64,000 nt of DNA from Planctomycetota bacterium (GTDB taxonomy: Bacteria > Planctomycetota > OFTM77): contig JAJDCO010000057.1 of NCBI GenBank assembly GCA_029260795.1, positions 1 to 64,000 of the forward strand. The letters run 5' to 3'. The translations under genes and the position numbers were made by a program. Under the pieces are notes generated by a model. It ran no database searches. It saw nothing but the letters and a program-made list of their open reading frames with translations, and had not been told where the DNA came from. This document shows positions 8,890 through 18,032 of this stretch, one piece after another (positions within the stretch are counted from its first letter, which is position 1; each line of letters opens with the position of its first letter).

Positions 8890-10524
8890 ATGGAACCCAA
8901 CACCAAGCTTCTGGTCGAGGAAGGCAAGAAAAAGGGGTATGTCACCCAAGAAGACCTCACTCGCCTGATCCCCGATGCAGAACCCGATGAAGTCGGTGAC
9001 CTGATGCTCATGCTCGATGATCTGGGCATCGAAGTTCTCGACGAGACTCCCAGCACCGAAGCTCGTGTCACCCGCGCGGCAACCAAGGCCAAGCCGCGCA
9101 AGCGCGCTGAGCCCAACAATCTCTTCCGGACCACACCCTCCGAGAAGATCGATGATCCCGTCCGAATGTATCTCACCCAGATGGGCGAGATTCCGCTCCT
9201 GACGCGTGATCAAGAGATCGCTCTCGCCAAGGAGATCGAGCTCACGCGGAAGCGCTTCCGCAAGCTGATCCTCGGCTCGGGATTCGCCGTCGCCGAGGCG
9301 CTCGAGATCCTCGAAGGCGTCCAGGCCGGCGAGCTCGCCTTCGACCGCACGCTCAAGGTCGCCAACGGCTCCGAAGGGGACAAGGAGGAGATCGCGGCGC
9401 GCCTCGAGCGCAACATCGAGATCCTACGCGCCCTGTTCGAGGCCAATCAGGCGGACTTCACGCGCTTCACCAAGGGGCAGTTCAAGGCCGCCGAAAAGCC
9501 TCGTCTGCTGCGCCGGATCGAGAACCGCCGTCGCAAGATGGTCATCTTGATCGAGGAGCTCAACGTCCAGATCAAGAAGGTTCGTCCGATGATCCCGATG
9601 CTTCGGGCACGGATGAAGGAGTTCTTGGACGTCAACACCCGCATCCGGCGCTTCCGGGGCAACAAGAACTCGGGCAAGTATCGCGACCTCAAGCGTCAGC
9701 TCGATGAGCTTCAGGTCGAAGCCTTCGAGACACCCGAGAAGCTCAAGCGACGGGTCGAGGACATCCGCCGGCGCTTCTACGCCTACGAGGAAGCCAAGCG
9801 GCATCTCTCGAGCGGCAACTTGCGCCTCGTGGTCTCGATCGCCAAGAAGTACCGGAACCGCGGGCTCTCGTTCCTCGACCTCATCCAGGAAGGCAACACC
9901 GGCCTGATGAAGGCGGTCGAGAAGTACGAGTACCGCCGTGGCTACAAGTTCTCGACCTACGCCACCTGGTGGATTCGACAGGCCATCACGCGGTCGATCG
10001 CCGACCAGGCGCGCACGATTCGTATCCCCGTCCACATGATCGAGACGATGAGTAAGCTTCGGAACGTGACCAAGAAGCTGATCCAGAAAAAGGGGCGTGA
10101 ACCAACCATCGAGGAGATCGCCCAGGCCTCTCAGATCTCGATCGAGGAAGCCAAGCGCGTGATGAAGATCTCGAAGCATCCGATCTCGCTGGATCGCCCC
10201 ATCGGCGAGTCCGACGACTCGTACTTCGGCGACTTCATCGAGGACGAGAGCGCCGAGAGCCCCGTCCACGCTGCGACCTACGAGATGCTGAAGGACAAGA
10301 TCGAAGACGTGCTCAAGACCCTCACCTTCCGGGAGCGCGAGATCATCAAGCTCCGCTACGGAATTGGAGATGGTTACACCTACACCCTCGAAGAGGTGGG
10401 GCGCATCTTCAAGGTGACTCGCGAGCGAGTCCGCCAGATCGAGGCCAAAGCGGTTCGAAAGCTACAGCACCCGGTTCGGTCGAGGAAGCTCTCCGGCTTC
10501 CTCGATGGTGCCGGAACGCTCTGA
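8890..10524 (+). CDS. rpoD: Primary RNA polymerase sigma factor (sigma-70/RpoD)
   Basis: Directs RNA polymerase to housekeeping promoters. 544 residues. A region 1.1-like N-terminus is followed by region 1.2 ([17 protein letters not shown]), a charged non-conserved insert, region 2 ([22 protein letters not shown], then [13 protein letters not shown]), region 3 ([13 protein letters not shown]) and region 4.2 with its helix-turn-helix ([20 protein letters not shown]). The 124-bp gap after dnaG may carry its own promoter, but no convincing -35/-10 pair is visible there. The completeness of every region and the dnaG neighbour mark it as the primary sigma factor rather than an alternative one. Confidence 0.96.
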   Translation: MEPNTKLLVEEGKKKGYVTQEDLTRLIPDAEPDEVGDLMLMLDDLGIEVLDETPSTEARVTRAATKAKPRKRAEPNNLFRTTPSEKIDDPVRMYLTQMGEIPLLTRDQEIALAKEIELTRKRFRKLILGSGFAVAEALEILEGVQAGELAFDRTLKVANGSEGDKEEIAARLERNIEILRALFEANQADFTRFTKGQFKAAEKPRLLRRIENRRRKMVILIEELNVQIKKVRPMIPMLRARMKEFLDVNTRIRRFRGNKNSGKYRDLKRQLDELQVEAFETPEKLKRRVEDIRRRFYAYEEAKRHLSSGNLRLVVSIAKKYRNRGLSFLDLIQEGNTGLMKAVEKYEYRRGYKFSTYATWWIRQAITRSIADQARTIRIPVHMIETMSKLRNVTKKLIQKKGREPTIEEIAQASQISIEEAKRVMKISKHPISLDRPIGESDDSYFGDFIEDESAESPVHAATYEMLKDKIEDVLKTLTFREREIIKLRYGIGDGYTYTLEEVGRIFKVTRERVRQIEAKAVRKLQHPVRSRKLSGFLDGAGTL

Positions 10525-10542
10525 CGCAGAAAGGAGCGAATC

Positions 10543-11247
10543 GTGGCCGTCAAGATCGACCAGTTCATCGCGCTGCAAGAGGTCGACCGGCGGATTCGCT
10601 CCTGTCGGCGCGACCTCGTAGACCTCCCGCGCTCCATCGAACGGAGTGAGCGGGAGGTCGCCGCTGCCCAGGCCCGGCTCGAAGAGCACCTGGCCCGGCT
10701 CCAGGAGCAGCAGCTCGATTTCGACAAGCGGCTCCTCGATGTCCGGCAAATCGACGACAAGATCCTCAAGTACGAGGTCCAGCTCAACAGCGTCAAGACG
10801 AACAAGGAGTTCAGCGCTCTTCAGAACGAGATCGCCAGCGAGCGCGCCGACAAGGAGCGCATCGATGACGGCGCGCTCGAGATCATGGAGAAGATCGAAG
10901 AGCTGAAAGCCGAGACGCCGGCCTTCCAAGCCAAGATCCAGGCTGCCGAGAAGGACATGGCCGAGGTCAAGGCCGAGGCCGAAGCCGCCTTGGCGGATCG
11001 ACGCATCGAGATCGAAGCGCTCGAGAAGGAGCGCGCGGAGGTCAGCCAAACGATCGACGTCGCCGAGCTCCTTGATCTGTACGAGCGCATGCGAGGCAAG
11101 TTCGACGGCGAGCCCATGGCCATCCTTCAAGGCAACAATTGTCAGGGCTGCTACATGAGCGTTCCACCGAACGTGATGCTCAAGGTCCGAGCTCGGCACG
11201 CCGGTGTACAATGCGGCTCCTGTGGTCGACTCCTCTATGTTCCCTGA
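10543..11247 (+). CDS. Coiled-coil protein with C-terminal C4 zinc ribbon
   Basis: 234 residues, GTG start with AAGGAG upstream. Residues 1-185 are a long helical coiled coil rich in Glu, Lys and Arg (IDQFIALQEVDRRI, then LNSVKTNKEFSALQNEI). The C-terminus holds a four-cysteine zinc ribbon, C-x2-C (NNCQGCYM) and C-x2-C (VQCGSCGRLLY). This is the CdsZ/DUF164 family; homologues are proposed nucleic-acid-binding or secretion-associated adaptors, but the function here is unknown. It follows rpoD by 18 bases and belongs to the same run of genes. Confidence 0.88.
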   Translation: MAVKIDQFIALQEVDRRIRSCRRDLVDLPRSIERSEREVAAAQARLEEHLARLQEQQLDFDKRLLDVRQIDDKILKYEVQLNSVKTNKEFSALQNEIASERADKERIDDGALEIMEKIEELKAETPAFQAKIQAAEKDMAEVKAEAEAALADRRIEIEALEKERAEVSQTIDVAELLDLYERMRGKFDGEPMAILQGNNCQGCYMSVPPNVMLKVRARHAGVQCGSCGRLLYVP

Positions 11248-11293
11248 GTCCCATCCCGGCTCTCCCCTCATCGCTCACAAAGGAGCAGTGCGC

Positions 11294-11563
11294 ATGACGT
11301 CCGAGAAGCAGGTCACCGTTCACGTCGCCGCCAACCTCGCCGAGGCCGAGGTCGTCAAGAGCGTCCTCGATGGCTACAAGATTCACTGCTGGATCCTCGA
11401 TGAGGAAGCCCTGTCCACCATGGAAGGCATTCTGGCTCCCTCCGAGCAGGGGATTCACGTCATGACGAACGAAGACCTGGCCGAGCGCGCCAAGGAAGCC
11501 TTGCGCGAAGCCAAGGAAGCCGGTCGCGTCAACTTCGAGCAGCGCGGCCACCCGGGCTCCTGA
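11294..11563 (+). CDS. Small DUF2007-type signal-transducing protein
   Basis: 89 residues. ATG 11294 is preceded by AAAGGAG; an upstream extension in the same frame overlaps the zinc-ribbon gene and is not needed. The sequence (VTVHVAANLAEAEVVKSVLDG, then GIHVMTNEDLAERAKEAL) matches DUF2007, a ferredoxin-like fold annotated as a putative prokaryotic signal-transducing protein. It lies 16 bases upstream of selB and is probably co-transcribed with it. Its ligand is unknown. Confidence 0.75.
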   Translation: MTSEKQVTVHVAANLAEAEVVKSVLDGYKIHCWILDEEALSTMEGILAPSEQGIHVMTNEDLAERAKEALREAKEAGRVNFEQRGHPGS

Positions 11564-11579
11564 GCCCGAGGCCGCCACG

Positions 11580-13493
11580 ATGAAGAGCGACGACATCCTC
11601 CGCGTCGTCATCGGGACGGCCGGTCACATCGATCACGGCAAGAGCAGCCTCGTTCAACGCTTGACCGGCCGCGACCCCGATCGTCTCCGCGAAGAAAAAG
11701 AGCGCGGCATGACGATCGATCTCGGCTTCGCGCCCTGGACGCTTCCTGGCGGACGCTGCGTCGGCATCGTCGACGTCCCCGGGCACGAGCGCTTCATCAA
11801 GAACATGGTCGCTGGCGCCAGCGGCGTCGACTGTGTCCTGCTCGTCGTCGCTGCCGATGATGGTGTGATGCCCCAGACTCGCGAGCACCTCGAGATCCTC
11901 GGGCTGCTCGGGATCGAGCGCGGCATGATCGCGATGACCAAGATCGACCTCGTCGATGAAGAGCTCCGTGAGTTCGCCCTCGAAGACATTCGGGAGTTCG
12001 TCTCCGGGACCTTCCTCGCCGAGGCGCCGATCGTTCCCGTCTCCGCGATCACCGGGGAAGGCATCGACTCGCTGGTCTCCACCCTGGCTGGCATCGTCGA
12101 GCACGTGTCGTCGCGTGAGATCGGCGATCTGTTCCGTCTCCCGATCCAGCGCGTCTTCTCCTCGAAAGGGCACGGAACCGTCGTCACCGGGATTCCGGTG
12201 TCGGGCTCCGTCGAAGCCGGCGACGTGCTCGAGGTCCTGCCCGGAGGCGCCACCGGCAAGGTGCGAGGGCTCCAGGCATACAACGACGTCGTCGAGCGCG
12301 TCCGGGCGGGCCACAGCTCTGCACTAAACCTGAGCGAGATCGACTACAAGGCGGTGCGTCGCGGCCAGGTCGTCGCGACGCCCGGCGCCTTCGCGGTCGC
12401 GTCTCGTATCGAGGCGCGCCTCGAGTATCTGGGGACCAACGCCAAGCTGCTGCGCGATCGTGAGCCGGTGCGGTTTCACGTCGGCACGATCGAGGTCGTC
12501 GGCGAGGTCGTGCTCCTCGAGGCCCCTCGTCTGGCGCCCGGTGAGAGTTGCTTCGTCGAGATCCGACTCTCCGAGCCCTGTGTCGTCGCCCCGGGTGACC
12601 GCTTCATCTTGCGGCGTGCGTCCCCGCTCGTCACGCTCGGCGGTGGCGTCGTCCTCGGCACGACCGAGTACCCGCTCAAGCGCAAGAAAGCCTGGGTGCT
12701 CGACCGGCTCCAACGACGTGAGGCCGCGCTCGGGAGCCCTCAGGCCTACGTCGAAGAGGTCCTACGGGGTAGCCGCGAGCCGATCGCTTTCGCTGATCTT
12801 CGGGCCCGCGCTCATCGCACGAAGGCCGCCCTCGAGCAGGATCTCGAGGAGCTGCGCGCACGCGGCGCCGCCCTCACGATCGCCGGAGGACGCTCCGTAC
12901 ACGGTGACGTCGCGGAGGCGGCGCGGTCACGGGTGCTGGACGTCTTGGCACGGCTGCATCAGCGGGAGCCGCTCGTACCGACTCACTCCAAGGCGTCGCT
13001 GCTCCAGGCGACCGGCCTCGAGCGATCGTTGTTCGAAGCCGTCCTCGAGGAGCTCCATCACCGGGGCGCGATCGTCATCGAGAAGGGGGGATGGATCCGA
13101 CGGTCCGACTTCCAAGTGCAGCTCGACGACGGTCAAGAGCGCCTGCTCGGCCAGCTCGAGGCCAGGTTCCTCCAGAGCGGGTTCACTCCGCCGTCGCGGG
13201 CGGACATCTCGCGTGACGTCGCGGCTCGCGACCTTGCTCGGCTCCTCGATCTCCTCGAGAAGCAAGGTCGCTTGACTCGGCTCAGCTCCGACATCGTGCT
13301 CCATGCCGATATCGTCGCCCGAGCCCGACAGACGCTGGTTCAGCAGGCCGAGGCGAGCGGGGGGCAGGTGGACATCCCGGCGCTGCGCGACGCTCTGCAG
13401 ACGAGCCGCAAGTACCTCATCCCGCTGCTCGAGCTCTTCGACCGCGAGGGTCTCACGAAGCGCATCGGCGATCGCCGCGTTCTCAAAGGCTGA
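11580..13493 (+). CDS. selB: Selenocysteine-specific translation elongation factor
   Basis: Delivers selenocysteinyl-tRNA to ribosomes paused at UGA codons that are followed by a SECIS hairpin. 637 residues, normal length. The GTPase motifs are complete ([30 protein letters not shown]). EF-Tu-like beta-barrel domains follow, then about 250 residues of winged-helix repeats that bind SECIS RNA in this family. HIDHGKSS together with VVGTxGHxDHGKT-type spacing separates SelB from EF-Tu and IF2. Its presence implies a working Sec pathway; selA, selD and selC must lie elsewhere. A candidate selenoprotein lies at 28192-29247. Confidence 0.95.
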   Translation: MKSDDILRVVIGTAGHIDHGKSSLVQRLTGRDPDRLREEKERGMTIDLGFAPWTLPGGRCVGIVDVPGHERFIKNMVAGASGVDCVLLVVAADDGVMPQTREHLEILGLLGIERGMIAMTKIDLVDEELREFALEDIREFVSGTFLAEAPIVPVSAITGEGIDSLVSTLAGIVEHVSSREIGDLFRLPIQRVFSSKGHGTVVTGIPVSGSVEAGDVLEVLPGGATGKVRGLQAYNDVVERVRAGHSSALNLSEIDYKAVRRGQVVATPGAFAVASRIEARLEYLGTNAKLLRDREPVRFHVGTIEVVGEVVLLEAPRLAPGESCFVEIRLSEPCVVAPGDRFILRRASPLVTLGGGVVLGTTEYPLKRKKAWVLDRLQRREAALGSPQAYVEEVLRGSREPIAFADLRARAHRTKAALEQDLEELRARGAALTIAGGRSVHGDVAEAARSRVLDVLARLHQREPLVPTHSKASLLQATGLERSLFEAVLEELHHRGAIVIEKGGWIRRSDFQVQLDDGQERLLGQLEARFLQSGFTPPSRADISRDVAARDLARLLDLLEKQGRLTRLSSDIVLHADIVARARQTLVQQAEASGGQVDIPALRDALQTSRKYLIPLLELFDREGLTKRIGDRRVLKG

Positions 13494-13506
13494 GCGCCGA
13501 TCTCGC

Positions 13507-13706
13507 AAATCGGAGGGCGGACTTCAGTCCGCTGGAGACGCCCTCGGCGATCACGGGTGCTTCGGAACGGCGAAAGACCTCCCACCCGAATGAATTCGGG
13601 CCTCCAAATCGGAGGGCGGACTTCAGTCCGCTGGAGACGCCCTCGGCGATCACGGGTGCTTCGGAACGGCGAAAGGCCTCTCACCCGACTGAATTCGGGC
13701 CTCCGA
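13507..13706. repeat. 99-bp tandem repeat, two copies, REP-like
   Basis: Two head-to-tail copies (13511-13609 and 13610-13705) are almost identical. Each contains the perfect palindrome CGGACTTCAGTCCG (13518-13531, 13617-13630) and a second one, CCCGAATGAATTCGGG or a one-base variant. Each unit begins with CGGAGG and ends with the inverted GGCCTCC, so each is a pair of inverted half-elements. Related half-elements occur at 16313 and 35971. It sits between selB and a convergent gene. Confidence 0.85.
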
Positions 13707-13713
13707 TTTCGAA

Positions 13714-14487
13714 TCAGGCGGCTTGGCTGGCGGAGCCTTCTTCGTCGGCCAAGTAGTAGCGTTGGACGAACGGGCGCTCGTAGCGGAGGTAGAAGGCGTA
13801 GATGCAAATCTGGGCGATCGCTGAGGCCACCAAGCCGAGCCACGAGCGTTGGACGAGTGCGATCCCGTAGGCCGACAGATTGCCGACGCCGTACATCGGG
13901 TTACTCAGCCATCGATAGGGACCGTGCTCGACGAACTCTTCCGAGTCGTGGCTGGTGTGACCGCCGCGCTGCAGGAACATGTCCCGGTAGTAGTAGACAT
14001 CCAGCCCGACGATGTGGGTGCTCCAGATCTTGACGAGCAGGGCCACGGCCAATGCGGCCAATCCGACGCTGGTCGTGATGACGGCCGGGACGCCGAAGCC
14101 GAGCGAATCGCGTGTGACCGAGGCGAGGACGCCCTGGGAGACGGCCTGGTGCGTGAAGGCGATGCCGAGACCGGCTTCGAACCAGCGCACCGAGCGCTTC
14201 GGTCCGAGCCGCTCGATGAGCCAGTTGCGTCCGCGGTGTCCGAGGAAGAGCGTGAGACCGCCGTAGTAGACGACGAACGAGACGGTCAGGTACACGGCCG
14301 CCTCGAAAGTCCCTAGCCCGAGCCGATCGAAGATCAACGGAACCGCGATCGTGCTGCCGAGCCAGACGCTGACCCACGTGACGCTGAGCGCATCGAGTCG
14401 CAGGCGATCCAGGCGCAGGCCGCTCATGCCGAGGACCGTGACGACGAGCGCTGGGAGGGAGTGGCGTTTTGGGGATTCGGATTTCAT
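13714..14487 (-). CDS. PEMT/ICMT-type membrane methyltransferase
   Basis: 257 residues with about six hydrophobic segments (for example VTWVSVWLGSTIAVPLIF and AAVYLTVSFVVYYGGLTLFL). The motif EHGPYRWLSNPMYGVG is the SAM-binding signature of the phospholipid or isoprenylcysteine methyltransferase superfamily, which methylates lipids or prenylated groups at the membrane. The exact substrate cannot be told. Start: ATG 14487 with GGGTGAT upstream. A 20-base palindrome (14496-14515) overlaps the leader. It converges with selB across the 99-bp repeat. Confidence 0.75.
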   Translation of the reverse strand: MKSESPKRHSLPALVVTVLGMSGLRLDRLRLDALSVTWVSVWLGSTIAVPLIFDRLGLGTFEAAVYLTVSFVVYYGGLTLFLGHRGRNWLIERLGPKRSVRWFEAGLGIAFTHQAVSQGVLASVTRDSLGFGVPAVITTSVGLAALAVALLVKIWSTHIVGLDVYYYRDMFLQRGGHTSHDSEEFVEHGPYRWLSNPMYGVGNLSAYGIALVQRSWLGLVASAIAQICIYAFYLRYERPFVQRYYLADEEGSASQAA

Positions 14488-14495
14488 CAGATCAC

Positions 14496-14515
14496 CCTCG
14501 GAGTGGACTCCGAGG
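14496..14515. promoter_or_regulatory. Palindrome in the methyltransferase leader
   Basis: CCTCGGAGT-GG-ACTCCGAGG is a perfect 9-bp inverted repeat with a 2-bp centre. It starts 9 bases upstream of the minus-strand start codon, close to its ribosome binding site. It could be an operator or an RNA hairpin; no regulator is identified. Confidence 0.35.
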
Positions 14516-14780
14516 CGTCGTTTCTCGCTGCGATGGAGGACCGTAGCCCAGAGAGGTCGCCGGGAATTCCAGGGCTCGAAGCGCTCCCGGCCTCTTCCCT
14601 TCGCGAGCGACCGATCCGGTCTCGACGGCCCGTCGCGAAGCCGGGAAGTCTAACTCGTTTTTGAGCCGGGACCCAGTGATTTTAGGGCGCCTGAAGGGGG
14701 CCCTGCGACGGGTCTTCGGCCGGCCCGAAAGGGAGGCGGCGTGAATTGCCCGTCAGAAGCCGAGATTCCGGCGATCGCGT

Positions 14781-14810
14781 TTGAGCCGGCCCGTCGACGG
14801 GCGGTAGACT
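14781..14810 (+). promoter_or_regulatory. Putative sulfatase promoter
   Basis: TTGAGC, an 18-bp spacer and TAGACT lie 53 bases upstream of the sulfatase ATG. The same TTGAGC...AGACT pairing appears before the minus-strand operon at 19974-20002. The rest of 14488-14863 shows no gene. Confidence 0.45.
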
Positions 14811-14863
14811 GCGGCTGTGGTCAAGAACCGGGATCGTCGCAGCTCGGCCCATGGAGGACTCTC

Positions 14864-16291
14864 ATGCTCGGAAGCCGGCTTCGAAAACTCTTCTGTGTCG
14901 GCTGGCTGATGGCGAGCAGCGTCGCGGCGCAGACCCGCGCCGAGCCGGCCATGGATGCTCGTCCGAACGTGCTCGTGATCCTCACGGACGATCAGACTTT
15001 TCGATCGGTCGCCGCGCTCGGTCACGACGGGATCCACACCCCGAACATCGATCGCCTGGTCGCTCGCGGAACCACCTTCACGCACGCCTTCAACCAGGGC
15101 TCTTGGTCGGCGGCCGTGTGTGTCCCGAGTCGCGCGATGCTTCACAGCGGACGTCATCTCTTTCAGATCGTGACGCCGCATCACTTCGAGGCGGCGTCCC
15201 AGCTCGTCGGAGTCGAGCCACTGTGGGCCGAGCAGTTTCGTCTTCACGGTTACCGGACCTTCGGCACCGGCAAGTGGCACAACGGACGGGCCAGCTTTCA
15301 TCGCTCGTTCAGTGACGGCGGTCACATCTACTTCGGGGGAATGCATGACCCGAAGAGTGGCGGCCATTTCCGAGCCTATCTCAGTGACTACGATCCCGAG
15401 GGCCTGTACGACAAGAGCCGCGTGGTCGAAGGGTACTCGACCGATCTCTTCGCCGAGGCGGCACTCGACTTTCTCGACCGTCACGGTCCCGATCAATCGC
15501 ATCCCTTCTTCCTCTACCTGGCCTTCACGGCGCCGCACGATCCGCGTCACGCTCCCGATCAGTGGCTCGAGCGCTATGACGCTGCCCAGATCACGCTCCC
15601 GCCGAATGTGTTGCCGGAGCATCCCTTCGATCAGGGACACCACCGCATTCGTGACGAGACGCTGCTCCCCTTCCCACGCGAGAGAGACGCCGTGCGTCGA
15701 GAGCGGGCCATCTACTACGCGATGATCACGCACCTCGACGCACGCATCGGTGACATCATGGCGCGGCTCGAGCAGCAGGGACGTCTCGATCAAACGTTGA
15801 TCGTCTTCACCTCGGATCATGGATTGGCAGTCGGCGAGCACGGGCTGCTGGGAAAGCAGAATCAATACGATCACTCGGTTCGCGTGCCGCTCATCCTGGC
15901 GGGCCCCGGTGTGCCCGCCGGGGCGAGGCGCAGCGACTTGGTGTACGTCCATCAGCTCTTTGCGACGACGTGTGAGCTCGCGGGGTTGCCGGTGCCAAAG
16001 ACAGTCCAAGCGTCCAGCCTCGTGCCGATCCTGCGTGGCACCGGGAAAGGGCACGAGACGGTCTTCGGCGCCTACCTCGACTTCCAGCGCATGGTGCGCG
16101 ATGCTCGCTACAAGCTCATCCGATACCCGCAGGTCGAACGCGTGCAGCTCTTCGATCTCGAGAGCGATCCCTGGGAGATGAAGGACCTCTCCGATGAAGA
16201 AGCGAGCCGACCGATCATCGCGCGGCTCGATCGAGCGCTCCGTGCGTGGCAGGAGCGACTGCACGACCCGCTGTTGAACGAGCAGCGCTGA
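14864..16291 (+). CDS. Secreted sulfatase (Cys-type)
   Basis: 475 residues from ATG 14864, which has GGAGG seven bases upstream; an ORF extension back to 14741 is not needed. A signal peptide (LRKLFCVGWLMASSVAAQ) precedes the alkaline-phosphatase fold. Metal-binding residues are present in VLVILTDDQ. The activation motif CVPSRAMLHSGR carries the Cys that must be converted to formylglycine. TGKWHNG and FTSDHGLAVGEHGLLGK are further family signatures. It probably removes sulfate esters from polysaccharides outside the cytoplasm; the substrate cannot be assigned. A true maturase is needed, and the FGE-like protein at 4816 looks unable to serve. Confidence 0.92.
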   Translation: MLGSRLRKLFCVGWLMASSVAAQTRAEPAMDARPNVLVILTDDQTFRSVAALGHDGIHTPNIDRLVARGTTFTHAFNQGSWSAAVCVPSRAMLHSGRHLFQIVTPHHFEAASQLVGVEPLWAEQFRLHGYRTFGTGKWHNGRASFHRSFSDGGHIYFGGMHDPKSGGHFRAYLSDYDPEGLYDKSRVVEGYSTDLFAEAALDFLDRHGPDQSHPFFLYLAFTAPHDPRHAPDQWLERYDAAQITLPPNVLPEHPFDQGHHRIRDETLLPFPRERDAVRRERAIYYAMITHLDARIGDIMARLEQQGRLDQTLIVFTSDHGLAVGEHGLLGKQNQYDHSVRVPLILAGPGVPAGARRSDLVYVHQLFATTCELAGLPVPKTVQASSLVPILRGTGKGHETVFGAYLDFQRMVRDARYKLIRYPQVERVQLFDLESDPWEMKDLSDEEASRPIIARLDRALRAWQERLHDPLLNEQR

Positions 16292-16312
16292 AGCCTCGAG
16301 CGCCTCCTCCTC

Positions 16313-16375
16313 GGAGGCCCGACTTCAGTCGGGTCAGTCCTGAGAGGTCTTCCGACGGCGTGCGTGATCCGATGA
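16313..16375. repeat. Single REP-like half-element
   Basis: CGGAGG followed by the palindrome CCCGACTTCAGTCGGG (16318-16333) and a tail with GAGGTCTTCCGACGGCG. It matches the reverse complement of the right half of the 99-bp repeat at 13507-13706 and lies between convergent genes. Confidence 0.65.
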
Positions 16376-16380
16376 CGGGA

Positions 16381-17064
16381 TCAGCCTTGCTCGGTCTCGG
16401 CGAGAAGCTCTTGCAGCGCGGGCTTCAGATCACGGAAGCCTTGAGCTGCGGCTCGGGTTTCCGTTTGACCCGACTTCTCATCCGGGTCGGAGTAGAGGAC
16501 CTTGAGTCCGTCGCTGGCCAAGAACTGGAACCGGTCGAATCGGGTTTGCAGCGAGTCGAGTCGCGTCCGCAGGCGAGCGAAATCTGAGGGTGTGAGCGAG
16601 GCCTTGCGCGCTTCGAGCTCGCCTCGAATGCGTCGGATCAGGTCCTGGACCGGCGCCCGCGCCTCGGATATCTCGCGCACCGCCGTCGTGAGCTGATCCA
16701 GGTAGCCTCGGTGCTCGCCAATGTGCTCGAGCAGCTGCTGTGCGTCCTCGCCGAGGCGGCGGCGCGGCTCGACCTGCTTCGTGTCTCCAACGAGCGCGGT
16801 TCGTCGCTCACGCAATCCCGCCAGCTGCTCCCGAAGGGCGTTCATGTTTCCGATCAGCTTGAGCTGAGCCTTGGCGGCGAAACGACCCTCGAGCTGCTCG
16901 ACCAGGCCCTCGCAGCTGCCGATCTGGCGCTCGCACTGCTCGAGCGTTTCTGCGACCCGATCCAGTGCGCGATCCCCGCTCGATTGCACGCTCTGCATGA
17001 GGGCGAAGATCAAGCCACCGACCCCGATCAGGACCCCGGCCGAGATGATCAATCCCCGGCTCAC
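16381..17064 (-). CDS. Coiled-coil membrane-anchored protein, unknown function
   Basis: 227 residues from GTG 17064, chosen because it overlaps the upstream stop as GTGA and has GAGGAG before it; an in-frame ATG at 17097 would overlap by 37 bases. One N-terminal membrane segment (GLIISAGVLIGVGGLIFALM) is followed by a long charged helical region with heptad character (EQLEGRF, LREQLAGLRERRTALVGD) typical of a periplasmic coiled coil. I do not recognise the family. As the last gene of the kinase and nucleotidyltransferase operon it may serve the cell envelope. Confidence 0.7.
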   Translation of the reverse strand: MSRGLIISAGVLIGVGGLIFALMQSVQSSGDRALDRVAETLEQCERQIGSCEGLVEQLEGRFAAKAQLKLIGNMNALREQLAGLRERRTALVGDTKQVEPRRRLGEDAQQLLEHIGEHRGYLDQLTTAVREISEARAPVQDLIRRIRGELEARKASLTPSDFARLRTRLDSLQTRFDRFQFLASDGLKVLYSDPDEKSGQTETRAAAQGFRDLKPALQELLAETEQG

Positions 17065-18032
17065 CGTCGCTCCTCGATCGCCGCTTCCATTCTCCACTCC
17101 GACCGATCGCTTCGGATTGCATTTCGAAGCACTTCACCCGCTCGAACGCGTGCGCCCGACAGCAGCAGGCTGCTCCGCACCGAGGCACCTGCCCCGATCT
17201 CGACCCCGTCTCCGATCACGACGCCGGGTCCGAGCTCGGCCGAGGAGTCCAGTATAGCGCTCGGGTCTCGGAGGCAAGCGCGCGGTCTGTCTGCGCGTTC
17301 ACCTCGCAGTCCTGCCGGAAGCCGGCAGTCTCCCTGCACGGCGGCGAGGTTGGCTTGGAGCAGGCGTTCGGGCGTACCGACGTCGCTCCAGTAGGCGGAC
17401 GTGACGACCGAGGAGAATCGTTCCCCATGCCTCAACGCCGGCCGGTAACCGGACTCGATGAGACAGCTCGCCTTGCCGAGAGGCAGGCGAGCCAGCAGTC
17501 GAGGCTCGATCACGTGAATGCCGGTGAACACGAAGGCGTCGGCTCCCACCATCGAGCCACCGCCAATGCCGACCACTTTCCCGTCCGCGCCTCGCCAGAT
17601 CGGCGTATAGGCGTCGTCCTCACGGGGACGCAGGACGAGGGTCGCCGTCGCTTTCGAGCGTCGATGCTCTTCGATCACCGAGCAGAGGTCCCAGCATCCC
17701 GACAACGCATCGGCGTTGACCACCAGGACGGCGCCTTCACCCGGCACTCGCTCGATGAGCTGTCGGAGACCGCCGCCCGTCCCCAGTAGCAGAGGCTCTT
17801 CTGAGAGCGTGATCTCCACTCCGAAGCGCTCTCCGGTGCCGAGGAACGCCCGGATCTGCTCGGCATGCGTGTGCACGTTCACACCGACTCGGGTAATGTC
17901 GGCTGAGTGGACGAGCGCCAGCGAATGCTCGAGGAGGGGAACATTCCCGACGGGCAGGAGCGGCTTGGGCGTGTGCTGAGTGAACGGGCGCAGGCGACGC
18001 CCTTCACCGGCTGCCAGAACGAATGCCCTCAC
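17061..18032 (-). CDS. Sugar-phosphate nucleotidyltransferase (MurU-like)
   Basis: 323 residues from GTG 18032, overlapping the kinase stop as GTGA. The N-terminal Rossmann domain has the pyrophosphorylase signature VLAAGEGRRLRPFTQHTPKPLLPV, with VVNADAL as metal and sugar-phosphate site and SDVGTPERLLQAN further on. The C-terminal ~70 residues (AELGPGVVIGDGVEIGAGASV) are a short left-handed beta-helix. Such enzymes join a sugar 1-phosphate to UTP or GTP. Coupling to an APH-fold sugar kinase matches AmgK-MurU, where MurNAc 1-phosphate becomes UDP-MurNAc during peptidoglycan recycling; a mannose or heptose route is the main alternative. Confidence 0.85.
   Translation of the reverse strand: MRAFVLAAGEGRRLRPFTQHTPKPLLPVGNVPLLEHSLALVHSADITRVGVNVHTHAEQIRAFLGTGERFGVEITLSEEPLLLGTGGGLRQLIERVPGEGAVLVVNADALSGCWDLCSVIEEHRRSKATATLVLRPREDDAYTPIWRGADGKVVGIGGGSMVGADAFVFTGIHVIEPRLLARLPLGKASCLIESGYRPALRHGERFSSVVTSAYWSDVGTPERLLQANLAAVQGDCRLPAGLRGERADRPRACLRDPSAILDSSAELGPGVVIGDGVEIGAGASVRSSLLLSGARVRAGEVLRNAIRSDRSEWRMEAAIEERR

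Noticed and set aside
13507..13706. Possible CRISPR array
   Set aside because: Only two 99-bp units, directly adjacent and without spacers; internal palindromes fit REP elements.
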